A DNA stretch of 64,000 bases from Dietzia cinnamea NBRC 102147 (GTDB lineage Bacteria; Actinomycetota; Actinomycetes; Mycobacteriales; Mycobacteriaceae), in the NCBI RefSeq assembly GCF_001571065.1, contig NZ_BCSW01000015.1:1-64000 (forward strand). The letters run 5' to 3'. The notes under the pieces were generated by a model. It ran no database searches and had not been told where the DNA came from. It worked only from the letters and a program-made list of their open reading frames with translations. Shown here piece after piece: positions 22,575 through 39,349 of this stretch. Positions within the stretch are counted from its first letter, which is position 1, and every line of letters starts with the position of its first letter. The position numbers and the translations under genes are program-made.

Positions 22575-22998
22575 AATTCCTCCGTCTCGTTCGTGTGTGT
22601 CTCATGACTCACGCGGGTGTCCACCGTAGGACACCCCCGCCTGGTGTGCGGTGACCGTCCCCGGCGCGTCCGCGGGCTGCGGAACGCCTCCGGGAGCGGG
22701 CGCTCCCTCGTGCTCACCGTACCCGGGCGGTTCCGACTTCCCCGAGGGGATGTCGACTGTTCCGGGCCTGATGACCTCAGCAACAGTACGCGGCCGAGGG
22801 ACCCCGTACCAGCGCGGGGCCCCGTAGCGGTACCCCGTCTGAACTGCGCATTGGCGTGGTGAGGTTGTACAGAAGACTAGCGGCGCGCCTCGGCCACCGC
22901 GAGTCGAACCACCCGAATGCCGCCGATCCGGTTCCCGCCGGGCACACCGGTGACGTGTCCCCATGTGACGTCGGTGAACCGGAGGGGACGGCGGTGAC
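22575..22998. other. Longest non-coding stretch: mihF leader and pyrF 3' region
   Basis: No gene is supported here. On the minus strand, just past the pyrF stop, CCGGTTC (22928-22934) and GAACCGG (22976-22982) flank further imperfectly paired sequence and may form the pyrF terminator. A TAGTCT hexamer at 22879-22874 is a candidate -10 for mihF. An imperfect palindrome spans about 22806-22833 around CGGGGCCCCG. A perfect 8-bp hairpin lies at 22615-22636, close to the mihF start. Short reading frames here lack ribosome-binding sites and resemble random GC-rich frames. Confidence 0.5.
22615..22636 (-). other. Perfect hairpin in the mihF 5' leader
   Basis: GGGTGTCC (22615-22622) and GGACACCC (22629-22636) pair without mismatch around a six-base loop, 41-62 bases upstream of the mihF GTG. 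It could stabilise the mRNA, form part of an attenuator, or mark a protein site; a terminator here would cut off mihF from upstream transcripts. No U-tract follows. Confidence 0.45.
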
Positions 22999-23849
22999 TC
23001 AGGAGTCGCCACCGAACCTGTACTGTGCCGCCAGATCGCGCACGACGGTCCGCATCGCGTCGACGTCCGGGCCCGCCCGGAGGACGTGCCGCGAGACGTT
23101 GACCAGGGTGTGCGGCAGCGCGGGCCCGGCGATCCTCCTGACGTCCTCGAGCGTGCCGCCCTGCTCCCCCACGCCCGGCATGAGGACGGGCCCGTGCAGC
23201 GCGTCCAGCCGCGGCGGATCGGCGACCGTGGCCCCCACGACCACACCGAAGGGGCCGGGTGCCCCCGGGGTGGCCGTGCCGTTGCGGCGGCCCACCTCGT
23301 CGACCACCGCCTGCGCGACCGATCCCGCGGACCCGAGCGAGCGCTGCAACGGACCCGCTTCGGGGTTGGAGGTGCGGGCGAGGACGAACAGCCCTCGCCC
23401 GGTGTCCGAGGCCGCCTCGAACGCGGCGTCCAGTGATCCGACGCCGAGGTACGGCGAGACGGTGAGCGCATCACACGCGAGCGGAGAGGAATCGCGCAGC
23501 CACGCCCGGGCGTACCCGGCCATGGTCGAGCCGATGTCGCCGCGCTTGGCATCCGCGACGGACAGCGCGCCGGCCTCGCCGATCCGGTCGAGGACCTGCT
23601 CGAGGACGCCGATGCCGGCCGAGCCGTGTTCCTCGAAGAACGCGACCTGGGGTTTGACCGCCGGGACGAGGTCCGCGAACGCCTCGAGCGACCGGCGTGC
23701 GAACTCGGCGAGCCCGTCGGCGTCCGCCCCGAGTCCCCACGCCTCGAGCAGTGCGGGGTGTGGATCGATCCCCACGCACAGGTTGCCGCGGGCGGAGACC
23801 GCCGAGCGTAACCGCTCGCCGAAGGGGGCCCGGGGGGCGGAGACGGTCA

Positions 23850-23850
<1 letters not shown>
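22999..23850 (-). CDS. pyrF: Orotidine 5'-phosphate decarboxylase (type 2)
   Basis: PyrF makes UMP, the last step of de novo pyrimidine synthesis. The 283-residue product has GIDPHPALLEAWG near the N-terminus and the catalytic motif DAKRGDIGSTMAGYA (Asp-Lys-x-x-Asp, about residue 99) of the longer type 2 family found in actinobacteria. The ATG at 23850 shares its A with the carB stop (TGATG). It is the last gene of the pyr operon, followed by a possible terminator. Confidence 0.96.
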
Positions 23851-27208
<3,358 letters not shown>

Positions 27209-27209
<1 letters not shown>

Positions 27210-28417
27210 CAGTTCGAGCCCTTTCTGGAGTCTGCGGAGCCGGTGTCGGAGGAGGCGAGCAGGCTGACGAAGCGGTCGAACAGGTCCGCCGCGTCGCGGG
27301 GGCCCGCGGCCGCCTCGGGGTGGTACTGGACGGAGAACGCGCTGCCGTCGGTGAGGGCGACGCCCTCGACGGTGCCGTCGTTGGCGCACACGTGGGTGAC
27401 CGTCGCGGTCCCCCACGGGGTCTCCCAGGTGTCGTTCTCGGGGGCGCGGAGGGCGAACCCGTGGTTCTGCGAGGTGATGGCCACGGAGCCGGTGGCCTTC
27501 TCGATCACCGGGATGTTGGTGCCGCGGTGACCGAACCGCATCTTGTACGTGTCCAGACCCAGGGCGCGCCCGAGGATCTGGTTGCCGAAGCAGATGCCGA
27601 AGAACGGGATGCCCTGGCCGAGGACCTCCTTGGTGAGGTGCACGGCGGAGTCGGCGGTCGCCGGGTCGCCGGGCCCGTTGGACAGGAAGACGCCGTCGAC
27701 GTCGAGGTCGAGGACGTCCTGGAGGGTCGAGCCGGCGGGGATCACGTGGACCCGGACGCCCCGCGCCGCGAGCATCCGCGGCGTGTTGGACTTGATGCCC
27801 AGGTCGAGGGCGGCGACCGAGAATCGGGCCTCGCCCTCCGGCTCGACCACGTACGGCGCGGAGGTGGTGACCTCCTCGGACAGCGACGCGCCGGCCATGG
27901 ACTCCTGGGCGCGGACCGCGGCGAGCATGGTCTCGTCGTCGGAGAGATCCGCGCCGGAGAAGATGCCGGCCTTCATCGCACCTCGCTCGCGGATGTGGCG
28001 GACGACCGCGCGGGTGTCGATCCCCGCGATGCCGACGACGCCCTGGGCGACCATCTCCTCTTCGAGCGTGCGCGTGGAGCGATGGTTGGAGGCGCGGCGC
28101 GACAGGTCGCGGATGACCAGGCCCGCGACCCAGATGCGGCCGCCGCCGACCTCGCCGTCGAGCAGCGACTCGCCGTCCTCGTCGTTCCAGCCGGTGTTGC
28201 CGATCTGGGGCGCGGTGGTCACGACGATCTGTCGACAGTAGGACGGATCGGTGAGGGTCTCCTGGTACCCGGACATACCGGTGGTGAACACCGCCTCACC
28301 GAGCGTGGTGCCGGTGGCGCCGAAGGCCTGCCCCCGGTGGATACGCCCGTCCTCGAGGACGAGTGCGACGGGCTCGCCGACCCCCTGTCGCGCGGGCGTG
28401 GTGCTGTGCGATGTCAC
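27209..28417 (-). CDS. carA: Carbamoyl-phosphate synthase small subunit
   Basis: CarA is the glutaminase of carbamoyl phosphate synthase, channelling ammonia to CarB. The 402-residue product has the CPSase N-terminal domain ([17 protein letters not shown] and [14 protein letters not shown]) and a class I glutamine amidotransferase domain with NGPGDP, the nucleophile in [15 protein letters not shown], and the [12 protein letters not shown] His-x-Glu motif. The nucleophile elbow reads CFGNQ where many bacteria have CLGHQ. The start is a GTG overlapping the upstream membrane-protein stop by four bases. Confidence 0.97.
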
Positions 28418-28953
28418 TGCTTCTCCTCGGTGGTGGAGTCGGTATCGGGGGTGGGGGCGGCGTCACCGCGCAGTGCCTCCCAGCGGGGGTAGCCGTCCTT
28501 GTCGTCGGCCCGGAAGCCCGAGTCGACGAGGGTGCGGCCGTCCGCGCCGGTGACCTGCCAGCGGGCGACGAGGATGCCGCCGCCGGGCACGGTCTTGTTG
28601 GCCAGTGCCGAGGCGCGGCGCACGTCGACGAGGTCGTGGCGCGGGATCCAGATGGTGGCGTCGGCGAGGTCGAGTCGCAGGCCGTCGGCGTGGGCGGTGA
28701 GGGTGCCGGCCGAGCGGTGCCCGAGCGGCGGGCGGGCGATCCTGGCCTGCCAGTCGCCCGCGATGGTGCTGCCGATGTACACGCCGGACAGCGGACCCAA
28801 CACGATCTCGCCCGGGTCGGCGGGCGGTGCCGGCAGGTCGTCGAACAGACCCGCCTGGGATCGGCTCCGGTTCCGCCAGCCGACCGTCATCAGGCCGATC
28901 AGTCCGAGCAGCACGGCGATGACGACGATGACGGTCCAGGTGTCCTGGGTCAT
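28414..28953 (-). CDS. Single-pass membrane protein inside the pyr operon
   Basis: The function is unknown. The 179-residue product has an N-terminal hydrophobic helix (about residues 6-25) followed by a basic patch (WRNRSRSQ) and a soluble domain of mixed beta character ([16 protein letters not shown], then [31 protein letters not shown]), resembling PH-like small domains. The C-terminal about 20 residues are acidic and Thr/Pro-rich. It overlaps pyrC and carA by four bases on each side, so its synthesis is coupled to pyrimidine enzymes. A similar protein sits at this place in mycobacteria (from memory, Rv1382), so the linkage is conserved but unexplained. Confidence 0.87.
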   Translation of the reverse strand: MTQDTWTVIVVIAVLLGLIGLMTVGWRNRSRSQAGLFDDLPAPPADPGEIVLGPLSGVYIGSTIAGDWQARIARPPLGHRSAGTLTAHADGLRLDLADATIWIPRHDLVDVRRASALANKTVPGGGILVARWQVTGADGRTLVDSGFRADDKDGYPRWEALRGDAAPTPDTDSTTEEKQ

Positions 28954-30292
28954 GCGAGTACCTCTCCGTCGCGGGTGGTCAGTCGGCCCCGGTACACGGT
29001 GCCGACGACCCTCGCCGCGAACGTCATTCCCTCGTAGGGGGTGTTGGCGGACAGACTTGCGAGCTCCTCGCCGACGACGGTCCACGGGGAGTCGGGGTCG
29101 ACGACGGCGAGGTTGGCCGGCTCCCCCACCGCGATCGGCCGCCCCTGGTCCGACAGGCCGGCGATCTCGGCGGGCCGGGTGCTCATGACGCGGGCGAGGT
29201 CCCGCCAGGTCATGTCCCCGGTCTCGACCAGCAGTGCGGCGACGATGGGCAGGGCGGTCTCGAGGCCGAGCATGCCGGGACGGGCGGCGGCGAACTCGCA
29301 GCACTTCTCCTGGGCCGCGTGCGGGGCGTGGTCGGTGGCGACGCAGTCGATCACCCCGGAGATCAGGGCCTCGCGCAGTGCCGCTGCGTCGTGCGCCTCG
29401 CGCAGCGGCGGGTTGACGCGGTACACGCCGTCGTACGACTCGAGTCGCGAGTCGTCCAACAGCAGGTGGTGCGGCGTGACCTCGGCGGTGATCGAGATGC
29501 CCTGCGCCTTGGCCCACCGCAGCAGCTCGACGGTGCCGGTGGTGGAGGCGTGGCAGATGTGCACGCGGGCACCGGCGTCGCGGGCGAGGATCGCGTCGCG
29601 GGCGACGATCGACTCCTCGGCCGAGCGCGGCCAGCCGGTGAGCCCGAGGCGCGCCGCGGTGGGTCCATCGTGGGCCACGGCCCCACGGGTCAGTCGCGGC
29701 TCCTCCGCGTGCTGCGCGATGAGCACGCCGAGACCGGCCGAGTACTCGAGGGCACGGCGCATCACCAGCGGGTCGTACACGCACATGCCGTCGTCGGAGA
29801 AGACCCGTACGCGGGCCGCCCCCGAGGCCATCTGCCCCATCTCGGTGAGCTGCTCCCCGGCGAGCCCGACGGTGACCGCGCCGACGGGGTGCACGTCGCA
29901 CAGACCGACCTCGCGGCCGATCCTGAAGACCGAGTCGGTGACGGTCTGGTTGTCCTGCGGGGGCTGGGTGTTGGCCATCGCGAACACCGCGGTATAGCCG
30001 CCGCGGGCGGCGGCGGCCGACCCGGTCGCGATGGTCTCGGTGTCCTCGCGGCCGGGCTCGCGCAGATGGGTGTGCAGATCGACGAACCCGGGCAGCAGGA
30101 CAGCACCGTCGAAGTCGAGGACCTCGACGGCCTCCCCACCGTCCGTGGCATCGGCGGTACCGGCCCCGACGTGGGCGCCGGCGTCGTCACCGATCGCCGC
30201 GATCCGGCCGTCCCGGACGAGGACGTCCACCGGGTCGCCCTCCCCGTAGGGGCGTACCCGACGAAGCAGCAGGGTAGGCGCAGTATGGGCGC

Positions 30293-30296
<4 letters not shown>
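28950..30296 (-). CDS. pyrC: Dihydroorotase
   Basis: PyrC cyclises carbamoyl aspartate to dihydroorotate, the third pyrimidine step. The 448-residue product has the metal-binding [10 protein letters not shown] (about residues 73-82), the HICHASTTG motif with a zinc-ligand His, and the DHAPH motif ([14 protein letters not shown]) with the catalytic Asp, typical of the bacterial type I enzyme. The GTG at 30296 overlaps pyrB by four bases. An Asp/Glu/Gly-rich insert near residues 38-58 makes it slightly longer than usual. Confidence 0.97.
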
Positions 30297-31818
<1,522 letters not shown>

Positions 31819-31824
31819 TCACCA

Positions 31825-31850
31825 CCTCCTTGTCCGCCTCGCTGGACGGC
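31825..31850 (-). promoter_or_regulatory. PyrR-binding stem-loop abutting the pyrR Shine-Dalgarno
   Basis: The minus-strand RNA reads GUCC-AGCGAGGC-GGAC (31847-31832), immediately followed by the AAGGAGG Shine-Dalgarno (31831-31825). The loop matches the core of the known PyrR recognition consensus, UCC-N-G-N-GAGG-Y. No separate terminator or antiterminator is visible in the 69-base leader, so control by translational repression, as reported for mycobacteria, fits better than the Bacillus transcription-attenuation scheme. Confidence 0.85.
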
Positions 31851-31878
31851 TCGTTAAAGGGATAGCTTTCGGACCTGA

Positions 31879-31884
31879 ACTCTA
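31879..31884 (-). promoter_or_regulatory. Candidate -10 box of the pyr operon
   Basis: TAGAGT on the minus strand lies directly after the nusB stop and 64 bases before the pyrR start. Transcription starting about seven bases later would give a leader of roughly 57 bases that just includes the PyrR hairpin. The -35 region inside nusB has no good match, so readthrough from efp-nusB remains possible. Confidence 0.35.
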
Positions 31885-32454
31885 TCAGCCGGCCGCGCCC
31901 GTCCCCGGATCGTCGGACGTGGCCTGCGACACGTCGGGCCCACCGGTGTCGCCGACGTCCGGTCCGTCGGGGCCGTCCAGACTCGACACGGCCCGCTCGG
32001 CGGCCCGGATGTGCTGGGCCAGCCCGGCCACCCGGTCGAGGACCGCGTTGACGTACGGCACCGACTTCTCCGCGGACAGGTCCGACACCAACAGGACCGC
32101 CTGGTCGATCACCACCGCCGCGTCCACCTCGTCGGAGCCGAAGAGCAGCTCCCACGCGGCCGCACGGAGCACCGCGCGGTCGACGGCGGGCAGCCGCTCG
32201 AGCGTCCACTCCCGCAGGTGCTCGGAGATCGTCGAGTCCAGCCGGTCGAGCCGCTCGGCGACGCCGGTGACGATCTCCATGGTGTACGGCGCGACGTCGT
32301 GGAACTCCTGGGACTCCTCCCCCATCCGGCGGCGCTCCTCGGCGAGCTGCACGACGTCGGCGTCCCGCAGTTCGGCCTCGAAGAGCAGGGAGACGGCACG
32401 CCTGCGCGCCCGGTACCGAGCTCCTCGGCGCCGGTGGTCGACCTCGTCCGCCAT
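31885..32454 (-). CDS. nusB: Transcription antitermination factor NusB
   Basis: NusB pairs with S10 (NusE) in rRNA antitermination. The 189-residue product is a helical NusB-fold protein with RRAVSLLFEAELRD near the N-terminus, VDRAVLRAAAWELLF, VVIDQAVLLVSDLSAEKSVPYVNAVLDRV, and an acidic, Pro/Gly/Asp-rich tail beyond the usual end (about the last 40 residues). The ATG at 32454 is two bases past the efp stop and lacks a clear ribosome-binding site, indicating coupling to efp. Confidence 0.95.
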   Translation of the reverse strand: MADEVDHRRRGARYRARRRAVSLLFEAELRDADVVQLAEERRRMGEESQEFHDVAPYTMEIVTGVAERLDRLDSTISEHLREWTLERLPAVDRAVLRAAAWELLFGSDEVDAAVVIDQAVLLVSDLSAEKSVPYVNAVLDRVAGLAQHIRAAERAVSSLDGPDGPDVGDTGGPDVSQATSDDPGTGAAG

Positions 32455-32456
32455 GA

Positions 32457-33020
32457 TCAGTCGTTCACCCGGCTGAGGTAGTGGCCGTCACGGGTGTCGA
32501 TGCGCAGCTTGTCGCCGGTGTTGATGAACAGCGGGACCTGCACCTCGGCGCCGGTCTCGAGGGTGGCGGGCTTGGTGCCACCGGTGGAGCGGTCACCCTG
32601 GAGGCCGGGATCGGTGTGCTGCACGATCAGGTCCACGGCGACCGGCATCTCGGCGAACAGCGGGACGCCCTCGTTGAACGAGACCTGGACGGTGGTGTTC
32701 TCGAGCAGGAAACGCGCGCCGTCGCCCATGACGGCCGGGCTGACGTTGATCTGCTCGTAGTCCTGCTCGTCCATGAGGACGTAGTCCTCACCGTCGCGGT
32801 ACAGGAACGTCATGTCGCGGCGGTCGACCGTCGCGATCTCGACCTTGACGCCGGCGCTGAACGTCTTGTCGACGTTCTTCCCGGTGACGACGTTCTTCAG
32901 CTTCGTCCGCACGAACGCCGGGCCCTTACCGGGCTTGACGTGCTGGAATTCGACGATCTGCCACAGCTGCCCCTCCTCTTTGAGGACGAGGCCGTTCTTG
33001 AAGTCGGCGGTGGACGCCAT
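32457..33020 (-). CDS. efp: Translation elongation factor P
   Basis: EF-P rescues ribosomes stalled on polyproline. The 187-residue three-domain protein starts [13 protein letters not shown], has the domain I tip PGKGPAF with the Lys that is modified in some bacteria (about residue 32), and ends with the OB-fold domain [22 protein letters not shown] and the [10 protein letters not shown] signature. The ATG at 33020 has an AAGGAG eight bases away. It lies 93 bases after pepQ and two before nusB, a conserved pepQ-efp-nusB order. Confidence 0.97.
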   Translation of the reverse strand: MASTADFKNGLVLKEEGQLWQIVEFQHVKPGKGPAFVRTKLKNVVTGKNVDKTFSAGVKVEIATVDRRDMTFLYRDGEDYVLMDEQDYEQINVSPAVMGDGARFLLENTTVQVSFNEGVPLFAEMPVAVDLIVQHTDPGLQGDRSTGGTKPATLETGAEVQVPLFINTGDKLRIDTRDGHYLSRVND

Positions 33021-33113
33021 AGTCGGTACTCCTTCGGGAAAGTCGTCGGGCGGGACGCCGGTGGGGGCGCCGCGCACGTGGTCGTGGGCAGACCACTCGG
33101 GGCGTGCTGGTGG

Positions 33114-35941
<2,828 letters not shown>

Positions 35942-35945
<4 letters not shown>

Positions 35946-37144
35946 ACCTCGTCCGTCGCCCAGTCCAGACGCTCGGCGACCGCGTCGAGGTACCCCTCGG
36001 CGTTGCGGCGGGTCTCCGCCAGCGAGTCGCCACCGAACTTCTGCAGTACCGCACGGGCCAGCACGAGCGCGACCATCGACTCCGCGACGACGCCCGCCGC
36101 GGGGACGGCGCACACGTCCGAGCGCTGATGGATCGCCGTGGCCGCCGACCCGTCCTCCATGTCGACCGTCGCGAGGGCACGTGGAACGGTCGAGATGGGC
36201 TTCATCGCCGCCCGCACCCGCAGGGGCTGGCCGTTGGTCATGCCGCCCTCGAGTCCGCCCGCGCGGTTACTGCGGCGCTCGACGCCGTCCGCACCCCGGA
36301 CCATCTCGTCATGGGCGACGCTGCCGCGCCGGCGGGCCGTCTCGAACCCGTCACCGACCTCGACGCCCTTGATGGCCTGGATCCCCATGAGGGCGCCGGC
36401 GAGCTGGGCGTCGAGACGCTCCTCGCCCGACACGTGCGACCCGAGTCCGATCGGGAGCCCGTGGACGACGACCTCGACCACGCCCCCGAGGGTGTCACCG
36501 GCCTTCTTGGCGGCCTCGATCTCGGCGATCATCGAGTCCGCGGCGGCGGCGTCGAACGCGCGCACCGGGCTGGCGTCGATCGCCTGGAGATCGGCGAACG
36601 TCGGCTCGGGGCCCACGTAGGGCTCCGAGGCGCCGATGGAGATGACGTGGGACAGCACCTCCACGCCGAGGACGTCGCGGAGCACACCGCGGGCGACCGT
36701 CCCCGCCGCGACGCGGGCGGCGGTCTCACGCGCGCTGGCCCGCTCGAGGACCATCCGGGCGTCGTCGAAGTCGTACTTGAGCATCCCGGAGAAGTCCGCG
36801 TGACCGGGCCGCGGGCGGGTCAGGCGGGCGGCGCGGGCCTTGTCGTCGATCTCCTCGGGGTTTACGGGGTCCGCCGACATGATCTGTTCCCACTTGGGCC
36901 ACTCGGTGTTACCGACCTCGATCGCCACCGGCGATCCCATGGTGCGACCGTGCCGGACGCCGCCCAGCACGCGCACGGCGTCGGCCTCGAACTTCATGCG
37001 CGCACCGCGGCCGTAGCCGAGGCGGCGGCGGGCGAGTTGCGCGGCGATCTGCTCGCTCGTCACCTCGACGCCCGCGATGACGCCCTCGACGATCGTCACG
37101 AGGGCCTGGCCGTGCGATTCTCCGGCAGTGGTCCACTTCAGCAC
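35942..37144 (-). CDS. aroC: Chorismate synthase
   Basis: AroC makes chorismate from EPSP using reduced FMN. The 400-residue product begins [15 protein letters not shown], contains [16 protein letters not shown], the FMN-binding [14 protein letters not shown], and the C-terminal [12 protein letters not shown] and [15 protein letters not shown] motifs. I place the start at the GTG at 37144, which puts the start right before the conserved LKW and gives the expected length; an ATG four codons upstream has no better ribosome-binding site. It follows aroE after 99 bases. Confidence 0.95.
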
Positions 37145-37243
37145 GTCGCCGATCATCCCACGACCGGGTGGGCGGGGGCACATCAGGCCCGTCGAGGCGC
37201 CGCGTCGACGAGCACCGGGTGCCCCTCGCCGCGCGCGCCGGCG

Positions 37244-38092
37244 CTACCGCCCGAGGGCCCGCGCGAGTGCCGCGGCCATCTCGGCCCGCGGCGCGGGCCT
37301 GCCCGTGAACAACTCGACCTGACCGAAGGCCTGGTTGAGCAGCATGACGTCACCGCCCACCACCGGTACCCCCGCGGCGGAGGCGGCCGCCCCGGCCACG
37401 GTCGGCCAGGGGTCGTAGAGCACGTCGAAGAGCCGGCGGGCGCGGGACACGAGGTCGGTGAGGTCCCGGATCCCGGGCTCGGGGACGGTGTTGACCAGCA
37501 CGTCCGCGGCCTCGATCTCGCCGGGCAGCGACGCGTCGGTCAGCAGCACCGTGCTGATGTCCAGTCCGAGGGCGCGTCCGCATTCCGCGGCCGGGCCGGC
37601 GTTGTCGCGGCGGGAGGCCAGGACGACCCGGGTCGCGCCGGCCGCGGCCAGGCCCGCCAGGACGGGCCGGGCGGTGCCGCCCACGCCGAGGAGGACCGCC
37701 GTCGGCGCGGCGGGCAGGTCGCCGAACTCGGCCAGGGCCCCGGTGACCCCGTCGACGTCCGTGCAGTCGGCGTACCAACCGCCGCTGCGCCGCACGAGGG
37801 TGTTGGCGCTGCCGACGATGCGGGCGCGGTCGCTGACCTCGCTGGCGTGCGCGAGGGCGGCGAACTTCCCGGGCATCGTGACCGAGTATCCGATCCGGTG
37901 GGCCGGCGAGGAGTCGACCAGGGACGGCAGGCGGTCGGCGTCGCAGTCGATGCGCTCGTAGGTCCAGTCGTCCAGCCCGAGGGCGCGGTAGGCGGCGCCG
38001 TGCAGGACCGGGGAGAGAGAGTGGTCCACCGGGTGCCCGAGTACGGCCGCCGACCGCGGCCCGGCGCCGGCGGACAAGGGATCAGCGTCCAC
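37244..38092 (-). CDS. aroE: Shikimate dehydrogenase
   Basis: AroE reduces 3-dehydroshikimate to shikimate. The 282-residue product has the substrate-binding GHPVDHSLSP (about 19-28), SVTMPGKFAALAHAS with the catalytic Lys (usually MPHK or MPYK; here Gly precedes Lys), the Asp ligand in TDVDGV, the GVGGTARPVLAGLA nucleotide motif with ASRR, and the C-terminal MLLNQAFGQVELFTG. Start choice is the GTG at 38092, overlapping the mltG stop by eleven bases; a strong ribosome-binding site is absent, so the start is less certain than the identity. A fused mltG reading is excluded by the frame. Confidence 0.9.
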   Translation of the reverse strand: MDADPLSAGAGPRSAAVLGHPVDHSLSPVLHGAAYRALGLDDWTYERIDCDADRLPSLVDSSPAHRIGYSVTMPGKFAALAHASEVSDRARIVGSANTLVRRSGGWYADCTDVDGVTGALAEFGDLPAAPTAVLLGVGGTARPVLAGLAAAGATRVVLASRRDNAGPAAECGRALGLDISTVLLTDASLPGEIEAADVLVNTVPEPGIRDLTDLVSRARRLFDVLYDPWPTVAGAAASAAGVPVVGGDVMLLNQAFGQVELFTGRPAPRAEMAAALARALGR

Positions 38093-39254
38093 TTGCCAGG
38101 ACCCCGTTGGCGATCGCCTCGCTCTGGTTGCGCTCGTGTTCGGGGTACTCGTCGGCGAAGCGGGTGGTCCCCTGCATGTCCACCGTGACGAAGTACTTCC
38201 ACTGCCCGTCGGCCGGGTTCTCCATGGCGCGGAGCGCCTCGAGTCCGGGTGAGCCGATGGGCCCATAGGGGAGGCCGTCCATGGCGTAGGTGTTCCACGG
38301 GGTCCGGGCGGCCCGGTCGGCGTCAGTGGTGGCGATCTCCTGATCGGCGAGAGCGTAGTTCACGGTGGAGTCGAACTGCAGCCGCATGGGTTCGGCGAGG
38401 CGGTTGAGGATGACCCGGGCGACCTTGTCGAAGTCCTGCGGCAGACCTTCCTTCTCCACCAGCGAGGCCGCGGTGACCACCTGGTACGGGGTCAGGCCGA
38501 TCCGCTGGGCCGCCGGGACCAGACCGGTCTCGTCATAGGCGGCGGTGGAGGTCTCGATGAGGTGCCGCAGGATGTCGACGGGCTCGGAGCGGGGGTCGAT
38601 GGTGTGGACGCCCGGCCGGATGAGGCCCTCGAGTCGGCGCACCGGGTCCGGGGCGGCCCGGACCTCGTTGATCGCCCAGTCGGGGACGCCCAGCACCGCG
38701 GGGTCGGCCTGGGCGGCGGCGTCCACGATCTCCTGGGGCTGTCGACACGCCGGGGCCTCGTCCGGCGCGTCGAGGTCGCGCAGGCAGGTGGCGTCGGCGA
38801 TCAGGGTGAAGATCCCCTTCTCGGTGCCGCCGCCCACGACGACCGTGTCCAGGAGCCGGCCGCCGGGCTTGACGTCGACCATCCCGACGCGGTTCCGCGG
38901 GTCCGACAGCGCCTCGACGGCGGCGGCCGCGCTCATCTCCTGACGCACCTGGTAGTAGCCGGGCTGGATGCCCTCGACGGGCGTGCCGGCCGCGGCGCCG
39001 GTGAAGGCCCGGGTACTGGCGACCGTGCCGATCTCGTAGAGGCGGTCCCCCACGACGCCCAGGGTGTCGCCCGGCTCGACGTGCAGGAGAGCGTTGCCGC
39101 TGCCCTCTCCCTCGTGGTCGGGAGCGGCGGCGACCTCGGTGTTGAGATTGCGGTAGACCATGAAGCCGAAGGCGAGGACCACCCCGATCACGGCCGCCAG
39201 GAGGAGGAACCTGGTGGTGCCGCTCGTGCGTGAGCGTCCTCGTGCCGCAGACAT
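38082..39254 (-). CDS. mltG: Endolytic murein transglycosylase MltG
   Basis: MltG (YceG-like) cleaves nascent glycan strands at the membrane and sets their length. The 390-residue product has a basic N-terminus, a transmembrane helix (about 16-36), a LysM-like segment (VEPGDTLGVVGDRLYEIG) and the YceG domain with the catalytic Glu in TAASLVEKEG (about 262-271), followed by FDSTVNYAL, TPWNTY, GLPYGPIGSPGLEAL and the closing KYFVTVDMQGTTRFADEYPEH. The ATG at 39254 has a GAGGAG Shine-Dalgarno, and a TAAACT hexamer upstream is a candidate promoter. Confidence 0.96.
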   Translation of the reverse strand: MSAARGRSRTSGTTRFLLLAAVIGVVLAFGFMVYRNLNTEVAAAPDHEGEGSGNALLHVEPGDTLGVVGDRLYEIGTVASTRAFTGAAAGTPVEGIQPGYYQVRQEMSAAAAVEALSDPRNRVGMVDVKPGGRLLDTVVVGGGTEKGIFTLIADATCLRDLDAPDEAPACRQPQEIVDAAAQADPAVLGVPDWAINEVRAAPDPVRRLEGLIRPGVHTIDPRSEPVDILRHLIETSTAAYDETGLVPAAQRIGLTPYQVVTAASLVEKEGLPQDFDKVARVILNRLAEPMRLQFDSTVNYALADQEIATTDADRAARTPWNTYAMDGLPYGPIGSPGLEALRAMENPADGQWKYFVTVDMQGTTRFADEYPEHERNQSEAIANGVLASGR

Positions 39255-39314
39255 GGTGCTCCTCGGTCAGGGTTGAAGGGGAGCTGCCCGTCGGACAGCA
39301 TCGTGCTCGGCCGC

Positions 39315-39320
39315 AGTTTA
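39315..39320 (-). promoter_or_regulatory. Candidate -10 box upstream of mltG
   Basis: TAAACT on the minus strand lies 60 bases before the mltG start, in the 95-base space after ruvX. It is the most AT-rich patch of the gap. A -35 match is poor. It would give the mltG-aroE-aroC-aroK-aroB run its own promoter. Confidence 0.4.
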
Positions 39321-39349
39321 GCCATCACCGCCGGTCGGCGCGCCGTTCA

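Noticed and set aside
22556-22783. A 75-residue minus-strand frame in the mihF leader
   Set aside because: It overlaps the start of mihF in another frame, has no ribosome-binding site and is Arg/Ser/Pro-rich like other shadow frames.
22895-22925. A tRNA T-loop-like string (GGTTCGA on the minus strand) in the mihF leader
   Set aside because: The flanking bases do not form a T-arm, anticodon arm or acceptor stem, so no tRNA is supported.
37190-37210. Inverted repeat CGTCGA/TCGACG between aroE and aroC
   Set aside because: A 6-bp stem with no tail is within chance expectation; not listed as a terminator.
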